This document shows positions 9,143 to 17,993 of a stretch of DNA of 64,000 nt, one piece after another. Source of the DNA: Metabacillus indicus LMG 22858 (GTDB lineage: Bacteria > Bacillota > Bacilli > Bacillales > Bacillaceae); contig NZ_JGVU02000001.1 of assembly GCF_000708755.2 (NCBI RefSeq), forward strand, positions 434,001-498,000, read 5' to 3'. The notes under the pieces are model-generated. The model did no database searches. It was not told where the DNA came from and saw nothing but the letters and a program-made list of their open reading frames with translations. How positions within the stretch are numbered: position 1 is the stretch's first letter; the number at the start of each line of letters is the position of its first letter. The position numbers were made by a program, and so were the translations under genes.

Positions 9143-10149
9143 TCGGCATATCATTTTATCTTCAGGACCCGCATGCAGAACAGCAGATTCTGCATGCGGC
9201 AGCATCAGGCGTGAAGCGGGCGTTTACCTCGCTTCACATTCCTGAAGAAAAGGGAAATCTGAAGCAGAGGGCGGCAGAGCTTCTGGCACTTGCAGAAAAC
9301 CATGACATTGAGATCCATGCCGACGTATCACCTTCCACACTAAAGCATCTTGACATACATAATTTTGAAGAGCTTTCTGCATTTGGTATCAGGGGAATCA
9401 GACTTGATGACGGATTCGATGAAGCTGCGATACAGTCACTGTCTGCCGTTTTTGCCCTTTCTATTAATGCGAGCACGATAACCGGGCCCGAGCTTGCATC
9501 TTTGCTGAAAAAAGGCTTGGAACCTCAAAAGACGATAGCATGGCACAATTTCTATCCGAGGAGAGAAACCGGTTTAGACGAAGAATTCTTTCATTCTCAA
9601 AATGAGCTGTTCAGAAAATACGGCATTGAGACAGCAGCCTTCATCCCCGGTACAGGGACAAAAAGAGGACCGCTGTATGATGGACTGCCAACTTTAGAGA
9701 AACATAGAAACATATCCTCCTATGCAGCCGGTGTTGAACTGCTTCAAAAGGTCGATCACGTCTATATAGGCGACCCGGGTACAGAAGACGGCCTGATAGA
9801 AAAATTGTCTCTTTATAAAAGACGGAATATTCTAACTCTAAGGGTTCATTCAGACCAGTTTACAGGCGGCTTTTATCAGTTTCGGCCAGAAGCATCAAGA
9901 GATGTTTTCAGACTAAAAGATACGCGATTGGCTGAAGAGGTAAAACCATGCAATACGATTGAACGGCAAATAGGAATGATTACGATGGATAACAGCGGGT
10001 ACGGCCGCTACAGGGGAGAAGTCCAGATTTGCAGGCGGGTCTTAAAAGCAGATGAAAGAGTGAATGTCATCGGAAAAGTGATAGATGAGGATTTGCCGCT
10101 TTTGAACCTTGCCCTGCCCGGACAAAAAGTGAAGATCGACGCGGTTTAA
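9139..10149 (+). CDS. mupG: 6-phospho-N-acetylmuramidase MupG (DUF871)
   Basis: A 336-residue DUF871 protein with an N-terminal TIM barrel and a C-terminal beta domain (from about residue 240). The Staphylococcus aureus member MupG hydrolyses MurNAc-6-phosphate-GlcNAc, made by MurP import of the disaccharide. Signatures include ADVSPSTLKHL near residue 54, IRLDDGF, HNFYPRRETGLDEEFF and ITMDNSGYGRYRGE. The GTG start overlaps the murP stop (GTGA), implying coupled translation. B. subtilis lacks this gene in its mur operon, so its presence beside amiE, nagZ and namZ is unusual. Family assignment is strong; the reaction is transferred by homology and context. Confidence 0.85.
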   Translation: MIGISFYLQDPHAEQQILHAAASGVKRAFTSLHIPEEKGNLKQRAAELLALAENHDIEIHADVSPSTLKHLDIHNFEELSAFGIRGIRLDDGFDEAAIQSLSAVFALSINASTITGPELASLLKKGLEPQKTIAWHNFYPRRETGLDEEFFHSQNELFRKYGIETAAFIPGTGTKRGPLYDGLPTLEKHRNISSYAAGVELLQKVDHVYIGDPGTEDGLIEKLSLYKRRNILTLRVHSDQFTGGFYQFRPEASRDVFRLKDTRLAEEVKPCNTIERQIGMITMDNSGYGRYRGEVQICRRVLKADERVNVIGKVIDEDLPLLNLALPGQKVKIDAV

Positions 10150-10177
10150 AAAAATACGGAAAACAAAGGGGAAACAC

Positions 10178-11530
10178 ATGAAAAAATGGACAGCCAGCGC
10201 ACTTAGTTCGGTTCTTGCTCTATCGCTTATCGCACCATCTGCATCGTTTGCAGAAATCAAAGCCTCGCCTAAAGCTAAAACAGAGTACTCTGTTCTGTCG
10301 AAAGCAAAAAAACCTGAAGAAGCCGGTTTCTCTTCTGAAAAACTTGAAAAAGTAGACCAGCTGATTGAAAAAGAAGTCGCAGCCGGTTTTCCGGGAGCCG
10401 CTCTGATTGTCATAAAAGACGGCAAAATCGTAAAAAATGAAAGCTACGGCTACAAACAAAAATTTGACGGTCATACACCGCTTAAGAAATTTTTGAAGAT
10501 GGAGAACGATACGCTGTTTGACCTCGCCTCCAATACAAAAATGTATGCTGCAAACTTTGCTCTGCAAAAACTGGCAAGCGAAGGAAAACTGGATGTTTAC
10601 GACAAAGTTCAAACGTACATTCCGGAATTTAAGGATTCAGAGTCTGATGTGATCAAGGGCAAAGACACGATGCGCATTATTGATGTCCTGCATCACACAG
10701 CAGGATTTAAGCCTGACCCGCAATATCATAACCCTGCAGTATCAAAGGAACTGTATTCGCAGGAGCGGGAAAAAACAATTGCAAATATCAACAAGACGCC
10801 TCTTACATATGAACCGGGAACACAGAATATTTACAGCGATGTAGATTATATGCTTCTTGGCACGATCGTTGAAAAAATTACTGGACAAAAGCTTGATCAA
10901 TACGTTGAAAACGAATTGTACAAGCCTTTGAAATTGAAGGATACAGTCTTTAATCCGCTGCAAAAAGGGTTTAAACCGAAGGAAATCTCAGCAACAGAAC
11001 TTATGGGCAATACCCGCGACGGCGTCATCAGCTTCCCGAACATCAGAACATATACACTTCAGGGGGAAGTTCATGATGAAAAAGCCTTCTATTCAATGGA
11101 AGGTGTATCTGGACACGCAGGTCTGTTTTCAACAACACAGGACCTTGCCGTTCTTCTTCAAGTGATGCTGAATGGAGGAGGCTACGGAAACGAGAAGCTT
11201 TTTGACAGAGAGGTTATCGAAGAATTCGTAGAGCCTTCTGACATGAATGGCACGTACGGCCTCGGCTGGAGATTAAATGGAAACGACAGCATGGACTGGA
11301 TGTTCAGCAAGTATGCAAGCGACAGCGCTTATGGTCATACAGGCTGGACAGGCACTGTCACGATTATTGATCCTGAGTATGACCTTGGCATCGTTCTTTT
11401 AACAAACAAAAAGCACTCTCCGCTAGTGAATCCGGCTGCAAACTCTAATCAATTCTTCGGAGATCTGTTTACAACAGGCAGCTATGGAAGTGTTGTAACA
11501 GCTGTTTATGAAGCTTTGGAAACCAAATAA
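10178..11530 (+). CDS. amiE: Secreted serine beta-lactamase-fold amidase, AmiE-like
   Basis: A 450-residue secreted protein: signal peptide at residues 1-25 (cleavage near SFAEI), then a class C beta-lactamase fold. The catalytic triad motifs are S118-NTK121, Tyr219 (YSDVDY) and HTG (YGHTGWTG, near residue 386). In B. subtilis the gene at this operon position, amiE (ybbE), encodes N-acetylmuramoyl-L-alanine amidase that strips peptides from muropeptides so NagZ can act. A generic serine hydrolase role cannot be excluded. It is preceded by AAAGGGG, 28 bases after mupG. Confidence 0.85.
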   Translation: MKKWTASALSSVLALSLIAPSASFAEIKASPKAKTEYSVLSKAKKPEEAGFSSEKLEKVDQLIEKEVAAGFPGAALIVIKDGKIVKNESYGYKQKFDGHTPLKKFLKMENDTLFDLASNTKMYAANFALQKLASEGKLDVYDKVQTYIPEFKDSESDVIKGKDTMRIIDVLHHTAGFKPDPQYHNPAVSKELYSQEREKTIANINKTPLTYEPGTQNIYSDVDYMLLGTIVEKITGQKLDQYVENELYKPLKLKDTVFNPLQKGFKPKEISATELMGNTRDGVISFPNIRTYTLQGEVHDEKAFYSMEGVSGHAGLFSTTQDLAVLLQVMLNGGGYGNEKLFDREVIEEFVEPSDMNGTYGLGWRLNGNDSMDWMFSKYASDSAYGHTGWTGTVTIIDPEYDLGIVLLTNKKHSPLVNPAANSNQFFGDLFTTGSYGSVVTAVYEALETK

Positions 11531-11550
11531 AAAATAAGGGGATGGGTAAC

Positions 11551-13470
11551 ATGGGGAAAAAGAAATGGATATCCGCCGCTCTTGCAGCGGTCCTGTCAGT
11601 ATCAGCTTTAGCCGGAATCAAGCCGGTTAAAGCATCGGCAGAAACAGATGTGAAAGCCATTGTAGAAAACATGTCCGTTGATGAAAAAATCGGACAGATG
11701 CTGATGCCTGATTTCCGCAACTGGAAAAAAGAAGGGGAAAGCACTGCGACAGGCTTCACGGTTATGAACGATGAAGTCGGCGGCATCATTCAGAAATATC
11801 ACCTTGGGGGAGTCATTCTTTTCGCAGAAAACGTTGTCGGAACCGAACAGACAGCACGTTTAACAGACGGCCTTCAGCAGGCAAGCCCTGATATTCCGCT
11901 CTTCATTACAATTGATCAGGAAGGCGGGATTGTCACGCGTCTTCAGACAGGGACAAACCTTCCAGGCAATATGGCACTCGGTGCTGCAAGAAGTGAAAAA
12001 TATGCCTATCAGACAGGTGAAATTGTCGGCAAAGAGCTTTCCTCTCTCGGAGTGAACGTTAACTTTGGTCCGTCGGTTGATGTGAACAATAACCCGGGGA
12101 ATCCGGTAATCGGCGTCCGTTCGTTCAGTTCCAATCCGGAACTTGTTTCAAAGCTTGGCATCCAGACAATCAAAGGACTTCAAAGCCAGAACATGGCTGC
12201 AACAACAAAGCATTTCCCGGGACATGGCGATACAGCGACAGACAGCCATTATGGGCTTCCTATCGTGACGCATGACAAAGAAAGACTTCGTGCTGTGGAA
12301 CTCGCTCCTTTCCAAAAAGCCATTGATGAAGGCGTTGACATGGTCATGACGGCTCATGTTCAATTCCCGGCATTTGACGATACGACGTACATCAGCAAAA
12401 AAGACGGACAGGAAATTCTTGTTCCGGCTACGCTTTCCAAGAAAGTTCTGACTGGACTGCTTCGCGAAGAAATGGGCTTTAACGGTGTCATCATTACGGA
12501 TGCCCTGAATATGAAAGCCATCGCCGACAACTTCGGCCAGGAAGAAGCTGTTGTTCTTGCACTGAAATCCGGTGTGGATATCGCATTAATGCCTGCACAG
12601 GTAAATTCACTTGATATGGAGCAAAATCTTGCATCTGTCTTCAATGCTGTGAAAGAAGCGATCTCAGAAGGGGAGCTTCCGATTGAGCAGGTGAATGCAT
12701 CCGTTGAGCGCATTCTTACACTGAAGGAAAAACGCGGCATCTTAACACCTGATTCAACTCCTATTGAGGAAAAAGTAGAAAATGCACTTGAAGTAGTCGG
12801 AAACAAAGATCACCTGAAAAAAGAAAAGAAAATGGCAGAAGATGCTGTCACCCTTTTGAAAAACGAAGATAAAACACTTCCTTTCAAACCGAAAAAAGGC
12901 GAAAAAGTATTGGTGCTTGCACCATTTGCGGATCAAGTAGAAGCGATGACACGCAGTATTAAAGAATTAAAAGGCAAGAAAAAAGACGTTGAAGTCTCCG
13001 GATATGCTTTCTCCGGAAAAACATTCGGTCCTGAAACAGCAGCGATGATTGATGGGGCTGATTATGTCATTACCGGTTCCTATGTGGTGAAAAACGACCC
13101 GGCTGTAAACGACGGCGTCATTGACGACTCAGTACAGGATTCAAGCAAATGGGCAACGGCCTTCCCGAGAGCAGTCATGAAAGATGCACAGTCAAAAGGC
13201 AAAGATTTTGTCCTTATGAGCATGCGCAATCCGTATGACGCAGCAAATTTTGAAGAAGCAAAAGCTGTCATGGCCGTTTACGGCTTCAAAGGCTATTCAA
13301 ACGGCGCATACAGACAGCCAAACATCCCGGCCGGAATCAGAACGATCTTCGGAGAGTCAAATCCAAAAGGCAAGCTTCCAGTCGACATTCCATCCGTCAC
13401 AAATCCAGAAGAAACGCTGTATCCGTTCGGATATGGACTGGACATCCGCTCAGGCAAACAGCTTAAATAA
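11551..13470 (+). CDS. nagZ: Secreted beta-N-acetylglucosaminidase, GH3
   Basis: NagZ removes non-reducing GlcNAc from wall fragments. The 639-residue secreted protein has a signal peptide (about residues 1-30), a GH3 TIM barrel and a C-terminal alpha/beta domain, the two-domain form known from B. subtilis. The His/Asp dyad sits in [14 protein letters not shown] (Asp231, His233) and the nucleophile is Asp317 in [11 protein letters not shown]. The ATG at 11,551 is preferred over the one at 11,542, which overlaps the AAGGGG ribosome site. It is 20 bases after amiE in the operon. Confidence 0.95.
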   Translation: MGKKKWISAALAAVLSVSALAGIKPVKASAETDVKAIVENMSVDEKIGQMLMPDFRNWKKEGESTATGFTVMNDEVGGIIQKYHLGGVILFAENVVGTEQTARLTDGLQQASPDIPLFITIDQEGGIVTRLQTGTNLPGNMALGAARSEKYAYQTGEIVGKELSSLGVNVNFGPSVDVNNNPGNPVIGVRSFSSNPELVSKLGIQTIKGLQSQNMAATTKHFPGHGDTATDSHYGLPIVTHDKERLRAVELAPFQKAIDEGVDMVMTAHVQFPAFDDTTYISKKDGQEILVPATLSKKVLTGLLREEMGFNGVIITDALNMKAIADNFGQEEAVVLALKSGVDIALMPAQVNSLDMEQNLASVFNAVKEAISEGELPIEQVNASVERILTLKEKRGILTPDSTPIEEKVENALEVVGNKDHLKKEKKMAEDAVTLLKNEDKTLPFKPKKGEKVLVLAPFADQVEAMTRSIKELKGKKKDVEVSGYAFSGKTFGPETAAMIDGADYVITGSYVVKNDPAVNDGVIDDSVQDSSKWATAFPRAVMKDAQSKGKDFVLMSMRNPYDAANFEEAKAVMAVYGFKGYSNGAYRQPNIPAGIRTIFGESNPKGKLPVDIPSVTNPEETLYPFGYGLDIRSGKQLK

Positions 13471-13493
13471 CCTGATCTAAGGGAGAGGCTGAA

Positions 13494-14735
13494 ATGAAAC
13501 GAATACTTGTGCTCATAACGGTACTGATGCTTGCAATCAGTGCATGGCCGGCTGATAAAGATGTTTCTGCCCATAAAGAGAAAAAGAAAAACAAAGTCAC
13601 ACCGGGTGTTGAAGTACTGCTGAAGGATGAGAAAGAACTTCTCAAGGGGAAAAAAGTCGGGCTGATTACAAATCCGACGGGAATTGATTCAAACCTGAAC
13701 AGTATCGTTGACCAGCTCCATAACGATCCGGAGATTGAACTGACGGCCCTTTTCGGCCCTGAGCACGGCGTCCGCGGAGATGCTCAGGCCGGCTCGTACG
13801 TCGAGTTTTACATCGACGAAAAAACTGGACTTCCTGTATACAGCCTGTACGGTGCAACAAAAAAACCGACGCCTGAAATGCTTGAGAACGTAGAGATTCT
13901 TCTTTTTGACATCCAGGATGTCGGAACGCGCTACTACACATACATTTACACAATGGCTTATGCCATGGAAGCAGCGAAAGAAAACAACATTCCGATTGTC
14001 GTGCTCGACCGCCCGAATCCGCAGGGAGGGGACAGTGTTGACGGACCTGTCCTAGAACCGGAAGCAGCGTCCTTTATCGGACTTTATCCGATTCCGACTA
14101 AGCACGGCATGACGGTTGGAGAGCTTGCTTCTCTGTTTAATGAAGAATTCAACATCGGAGCCGATCTCACAGTCGTGAAAATGAAAGGCTGGAAACGCTC
14201 CATGGATTACGATGACACAGGACTTCCGTTTGTTCTGCCTTCTCCAAACATGCCGACTGTGTCGACAGCATTTGTCTATCCTGCAACTGGTCTGATTGAG
14301 GGAACGAATCTTTCAGAAGGACGGGGTACAACAAAACCGTTTGAGCTGATTGGAGCACCATTCATCAACAGCACAGACCTTGCTGCGGAGCTGAACGCAC
14401 TCAGCCTGCCGGGCGTGAAGTTCCGGGCTGCATCATTTACACCGACCTTCTCAAAGCATGCCGGCAAACTCAGTCATGGTGTAGAAGTTTATGTGACCGA
14501 CAGAGAGGAATTTGATGCCGTGCCGACAGGTCTGCACATCATAAAAACCGTCCATGACATGTATCCGGAAGACTTCGAGTTCTTATCAAACAACTTCTTC
14601 GACAAGCTGATCGGCAACACATGGACAAGACCGATGATCCTTGAAGGAGCAGCAGTCTCTGACATAACAGACAAATACAAAAAAGACCTTGATGCATTCA
14701 AAAAAGTACGAAAAGAATATTTGATCTATAAGTAA
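13494..14735 (+). CDS. namZ: Exo-beta-N-acetylmuramidase NamZ (GH171, DUF1343)
   Basis: NamZ (YbbC) releases MurNAc from the non-reducing end of murein chains outside the cell, feeding MurP. The 413-residue protein has a signal peptide (about 1-26), then the DUF1343 fold with GLITNPTGID near residue 57, LFGPEHGVRGDAQAG near 83, FDIQDVGTRYYTYI near 141 and SPNMPTVSTAFVYPATGLIE near 244; the Glu of GPEHG and nearby polar residues belong to the presumed active site. It is the last gene of the mur operon, 24 bases after nagZ, ending at a strong terminator. Confidence 0.93.
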   Translation: MKRILVLITVLMLAISAWPADKDVSAHKEKKKNKVTPGVEVLLKDEKELLKGKKVGLITNPTGIDSNLNSIVDQLHNDPEIELTALFGPEHGVRGDAQAGSYVEFYIDEKTGLPVYSLYGATKKPTPEMLENVEILLFDIQDVGTRYYTYIYTMAYAMEAAKENNIPIVVLDRPNPQGGDSVDGPVLEPEAASFIGLYPIPTKHGMTVGELASLFNEEFNIGADLTVVKMKGWKRSMDYDDTGLPFVLPSPNMPTVSTAFVYPATGLIEGTNLSEGRGTTKPFELIGAPFINSTDLAAELNALSLPGVKFRAASFTPTFSKHAGKLSHGVEVYVTDREEFDAVPTGLHIIKTVHDMYPEDFEFLSNNFFDKLIGNTWTRPMILEGAAVSDITDKYKKDLDAFKKVRKEYLIYK

Positions 14736-14739
14736 ACGC

Positions 14740-14773
14740 AAAAAGGATGGAATCTTCGGATTTCATCTTTTTT
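14740..14773 (+). terminator. Terminator of mur operon
   Basis: AAAAAGGATGGAATC, a TTCG tetraloop and GATTTCATCTTTTTT pair fully with two G-U pairs. The next tandem array starts four bases later. Confidence 0.92.
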
Positions 14774-14776
14774 GTT

Positions 14777-15140
14777 GCCCTCCAGCACTGTAAAACGGTT
14801 TGGGAGGGTAAGTAAGAGCCGGAATCGTACCCTCGGAAACCGTAAAACGATTTGCGAAGGTAAGCAAACAGGAGAAACGTACCCTCGAAAACCGTAAAAC
14901 GATTTGCGGGGGTAAGCAAACAGGAGAAACGTACCCTCGAAAACCGTAAAACGATTTGCGAGGGTAAGCAAACAGGAGAAACGTACCCTCGAAAACCGTA
15001 AAACGATTTGCGAGGGTAAGCAAACAGGAGAAACGTACCCTCGAAAACCTTAAAACGATTTGCGGGGGTAAGCAAACAGGAGAAACGTACCCTCGAAAAC
15101 CGTAAAACGATTTGCGGGGGTAAGCAAACTCGGAAACCGT
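14777..15140. repeat. Tandem hairpin array, family B (52-bp unit, 7 copies)
   Basis: Units start at 14777, 14829, 14881, 14933, 14985, 15037 and 15089, exactly 52 bp apart with no indels. Each unit is TACCCTCGAAAACCG, a TAAAA loop, then CGATTTGCGAGGGTA, a 15-position stem with two mismatches, followed by a 17-base linker (AGCAAACAGGAGAAACG). The first unit has CCCTCC/GGAGGG instead of CCCTCG/CGAGGG, a compensating change. Reading frames across it only reflect the repeat. Confidence 0.95.
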
Positions 15141-15280
15141 ACAACTAAAAGCATGTTCCCCCAATCTAACTGCAATCCAAATAAATAACCACAGGTTGCA
15201 GGATATATATGGAATACAGAGAATGTTTTAGTTAAGTAAACAGAATTCCTTTTCAACGTTGCTGTAAAGGGAGACATTTT

Positions 15281-15478
15281 ATGAGAAAACAGGTAAATAT
15301 GAGGGCAGTGCAGCAATCATATCGCGAAAGAAAGAAAAAGAAGGCAGCAGAAAATAAGGAAATGCTCAGGGGCAGCCGCGGTTCTTTCCATCTTCTTGCT
15401 TTTTGCTTTTTTATTTTTTCATCAGTATCTCGTGTGGTAGCAAGAATAAAATGGAAAAGCGGTGGACATGTTGATTGA
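15281..15478 (+). CDS. Small hypothetical protein with one membrane segment
   Basis: A 65-residue product with a very basic N-terminal half (YRERKKKKAAENK) and one hydrophobic stretch (about residues 36-52). AAAGGGAG lies 7 bases before the ATG, and the reading frame overlaps the next gene by 11 bases, compatible with translational coupling. No family is recognised and it could be a chance frame. Confidence 0.4.
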   Translation: MRKQVNMRAVQQSYRERKKKKAAENKEMLRGSRGSFHLLAFCFFIFSSVSRVVARIKWKSGGHVD

Positions 15479-15989
15479 AACGAAGAGGTGTCAGGCGTCC
15501 CGGATCCGAATAGCAGACATAGAAGAAGTAAAACAGCTCTATTTAAACCCGGAAGTGCGCAAATATCTTGGAGGAGTTCGCGATGAAGAGTCGCTTGCGC
15601 CTATGATTGAAGCTGTAAAGGTCGCTGAAGGCCAGCTGCCTTATTGGGTTGTAAGGGAAAAAATGACTCAGCAGTTCATGGGTACTGTTTCTCTTGATGT
15701 GCATCATGAAGGCGTGCATACGGAAATCTCCTATCAGTTCCTGCCAAAATGGTGGGGAGCGGGGTATGCTTCTGAAATTGTCCGTGCCGTAATAACATAT
15801 GCTTTTGAAGAGATGAATCTTCCGGTTATCCTTGCCGAAACGCAGACAGCCAATCTGGCATCATGCAAAATGCTTGAGAAGATTGGCATGAAGCTGGAAC
15901 GTAACCTGGTGCGCTTTGGGGCACAGCAGTCGCTGTATGCTTTGGAGTCATGCAGCCAGAAAGAGAATCCGAGGATATTGTATAAATAG
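15468..15989 (+). CDS. GNAT-family N-acetyltransferase
   Basis: A 173-residue acetyltransferase of the RimJ/RimL type: an N-terminal ETKRCQASRIRIADIEEV strand, YQFLPKWWGAGYASEIV as the acetyl-CoA binding motif A (near residue 92) and AETQTANLASCKMLEKIGM as the motif B region (near 123). It uses acetyl-CoA to modify an unknown amine, protein N-terminus or antibiotic. The ATG at 15,468 is preferred over the GTG at 15,462. The gene overlaps the preceding small frame and has no obvious partner. Confidence 0.85.
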   Translation: MLIETKRCQASRIRIADIEEVKQLYLNPEVRKYLGGVRDEESLAPMIEAVKVAEGQLPYWVVREKMTQQFMGTVSLDVHHEGVHTEISYQFLPKWWGAGYASEIVRAVITYAFEEMNLPVILAETQTANLASCKMLEKIGMKLERNLVRFGAQQSLYALESCSQKENPRILYK

Positions 15990-16047
15990 AGGAAGACTGC
16001 ACCTGTTCCAATCATATATTAATGTATCCTTTGAGCGGAGGGGTTCG

Positions 16048-16185
16048 ATGGATAAGAATGATGATAAGACAAAGGTGAGGGAAGATGCCTGGAACCGGAC
16101 GGTTTACGGGAGTCCGACAATAGGGGGATTCATAGTCTTCGGAAGTATTGCTGCAGTTATTATTTATCAGTGGCTGTTTGGATGA
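16048..16185 (+). CDS. Small membrane protein, DUF6366-like
   Basis: A 45-residue product with a charged N-terminus (MDKNDDKTKVREDAWNRTVY) and one C-terminal membrane helix (about residues 26-44). The layout of a charged head with an Asp-Ala-aromatic-Asn-Arg patch and a terminal helix resembles DUF6366 proteins of Bacillaceae; this is a weak resemblance. GGAGGGG lies 5 bases before the ATG and a strong terminator follows. Confidence 0.7.
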   Translation: MDKNDDKTKVREDAWNRTVYGSPTIGGFIVFGSIAAVIIYQWLFG

Positions 16186-16189
16186 AAAC

Positions 16190-16223
16190 AAAAAGGAACC
16201 GGATTAAAACCCGGTTCCTTTTT
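16190..16223. terminator. Bidirectional terminator
   Basis: AAAAAGGAACCGG and CCGGTTCCTTTTT form the stem between the convergent small membrane gene and the yitT-like gene. Confidence 0.9.
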
Positions 16224-16229
16224 GTTTTT

Positions 16230-16859
16230 TCAGGCTGTTGCCGAAACGCTGTTTTCTTCAGTTTCAGCATGGCCGCTTTCACGCTCGAGCGGAGCTTTTT
16301 TATGGTATCTTCCGAGAATTGCCGTCATGACGAAGATGGCAATGGCCGAGTAGATAATTTGCAGGGGACCGAATACAAGCAGTGCTGATCCGACAATCAT
16401 CAGGTCGGTGATAAGCATGGTTCTGCCTGGGTTGAATCCGAATTTCTTCTCGAGAAAAATACAAAGAATGTTCATGCCGCCAAGTGACGATCCGTTTCTG
16501 AATAAGAAGATGAGACCGATTCCAATGGAGATTCCTCCAAGTATGGCTGCGATGACAGGATGCGGAAAATGGACAATGAATGTTTGCTGCAGAAATTCTG
16601 AGGTGATGGACAAGATGCTGACGCTGATGAACGTCCTTAGGGTAAATGCGATGCCCAGCTGTGTGACGGCAAGTGCATAAAAAGGCAAGTTAATGACAAA
16701 AAAAAGAGTTCCGAATGAGTAGGCTGAAAGGTGCTGTGCTACAATTCCCATTCCTGCCGTTCCGCCGATGACAAGCTCTGAGGATGATAGCAGATGAACG
16801 CCGAGCGACACGGCAAAACAGCCTGTGATGATGCTGATCCAGCGAATAACAATGTGCAT
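16230..16859 (-). CDS. YitT-family membrane protein
   Basis: A 209-residue polytopic protein with about six helices of the YitT/DUF161 type. GTAGMGIVAQHL, the repeated FFVINLPFY and GGISIGIGLIFLFRNGSSLGG are typical of the family. It lacks the long C-terminal DUF2179 domain found in most paralogs, so it is the short form. Function in the family is unknown. The start at 16,859 gives the usual N-terminus; an in-frame ATG at 16,898 has no ribosome site. Confidence 0.85.
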   Translation of the reverse strand: MHIVIRWISIITGCFAVSLGVHLLSSSELVIGGTAGMGIVAQHLSAYSFGTLFFVINLPFYALAVTQLGIAFTLRTFISVSILSITSEFLQQTFIVHFPHPVIAAILGGISIGIGLIFLFRNGSSLGGMNILCIFLEKKFGFNPGRTMLITDLMIVGSALLVFGPLQIIYSAIAIFVMTAILGRYHKKAPLERESGHAETEENSVSATA

Positions 16860-17003
16860 GCTTTCCGTACGACTCCTTCTATAGATGATAAAACTCATTA
16901 TACATGAAGATTCCAGGAAACCTTTTGTTATTGAAAAATGGAAATGTTATGAAAATTAATGGAGGCTGAATACGCTGAAATTCCTGTCACACAGATTTAT
17001 TGT

Positions 17004-17029
17004 GTTTCATTTTTCATCATAATGGGTAT
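17004..17029 (+). promoter_or_regulatory. Sigma-B promoter of GAF-STAS gene
   Basis: GTTTCA (17004-17009), a 14-base spacer and GGGTAT (17024-17029) match the general stress sigma-B consensus at 11 of 12 positions with ideal spacing. Confidence 0.8.
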
Positions 17030-17092
17030 TAGTGCTAGGTTCTTAGAACGAGAAAGATCAACGATGAAGTTCAGAAGGGCTGGTGAACAGAA

Positions 17093-17953
17093 GTGACAGA
17101 CACGCTTTTAGGTTTGAGCAAGCCGATAAAGAAATATTCAAATTTTGATGAAGCTTCTGAAAGCATACTTCAAATGATGAGCAAGTTCATTGAAATTAAC
17201 ACCTTGTTCATTGCGAAAAATGATCGGCAGCGTAATGAAATTGTGAAAGTTTTTAATAAGGATTCAGTACTCCTCGAGGAAGGCTCTGAGCTCCCATTCA
17301 GGGAAACATTCTGCAAGCTGAGCGTCGATCGGGGAAGAGAGGTTCTGATTATTCCGGATTTGGCAGGCAGCGGCTTGACGAAGGATCTGGATGTGACGAA
17401 AAATTTAGGCGGAGGATGTTTTATCGGCATTCCGATTTACTATGAAAACGGAGAGAATTACGGAACAATATGCGGACTGGATACAAATTCTCTTCCTTTT
17501 ACAGATAAGCATGTTGAGCTATTTGAAACGATGGCAACCCTCCTTTCTTATGTACTTGAGCTTGACCGGGCGAACAAAGAAATTATTCACTTGTCAGCTC
17601 CGATTGTCCCAATCACTAAAGGAGTGGCTATTCTTCCGATCATTGGTGATATCAGCGAATACCGTGCAGAAAAGATCATACATACGGCACTTACCTCGAG
17701 TACAGATTTGTCATTAAACTACCTGATCATCGACTTATCGGGGATTCTTCAAATAAATGACGATGTGAGCGTTCATTTGCTTAACCTCGTCAGAATGCTT
17801 GAGCTGATCGGGGTGACACCTGCCCTTACAGGAATACGTCCTGATTTGGCGATGAAGGCTGTTCAGCTGAATCTTGATTTGGATAATATCCTGATTGGAG
17901 GAGATGTCGAGGGGGTTTTAAGTCATATCGGCTTTTCTCTGAACCGCAAATGA
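17093..17953 (+). CDS. GAF-STAS protein, RsbR/YtvA-like stressosome component
   Basis: A 286-residue protein with an N-terminal GAF domain (about 15-155, IGIPIYYENGENYGTICGLD) and a C-terminal STAS domain (from SAPIVPI at residue 168). The STAS half aligns with RsbRA of B. subtilis, including GIRPDLAMKAVQLNLDL. The two positions phosphorylated in RsbRA (Thr171, Thr205) are Glu189 (GDISEYRA) and Asp224 (INDDVS) here. RsbR proteins form the stressosome with RsbS and RsbT and control sigma-B; a sigma-B promoter precedes this gene. The GTG start has AGAAGGG rather far (14 bases) upstream. A role as a ligand- or redox-sensing stressosome member is inferred. Confidence 0.85.
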   Translation: MTDTLLGLSKPIKKYSNFDEASESILQMMSKFIEINTLFIAKNDRQRNEIVKVFNKDSVLLEEGSELPFRETFCKLSVDRGREVLIIPDLAGSGLTKDLDVTKNLGGGCFIGIPIYYENGENYGTICGLDTNSLPFTDKHVELFETMATLLSYVLELDRANKEIIHLSAPIVPITKGVAILPIIGDISEYRAEKIIHTALTSSTDLSLNYLIIDLSGILQINDDVSVHLLNLVRMLELIGVTPALTGIRPDLAMKAVQLNLDLDNILIGGDVEGVLSHIGFSLNRK

Positions 17954-17963
17954 GTGTAACTTT

Positions 17964-17993
17964 AAAAGCATGAAGCCGCGGCTTCATGCTTTT
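17964..17993. terminator. Bidirectional terminator overlapping the glpQ stop
   Basis: AAAAGCATGAAGCCG and CGGCTTCATGCTTTT form a perfect 30-bp palindrome. The stop codon of the minus-strand gene (17984-17986) lies inside the stem. Confidence 0.92.

Noticed and set aside
14698-15164. Overlapping repeat-rich proteins on the minus strand
   Set aside because: The frames exist only because of the 52-bp tandem repeat; they have no ribosome sites and shift frame with each unit.
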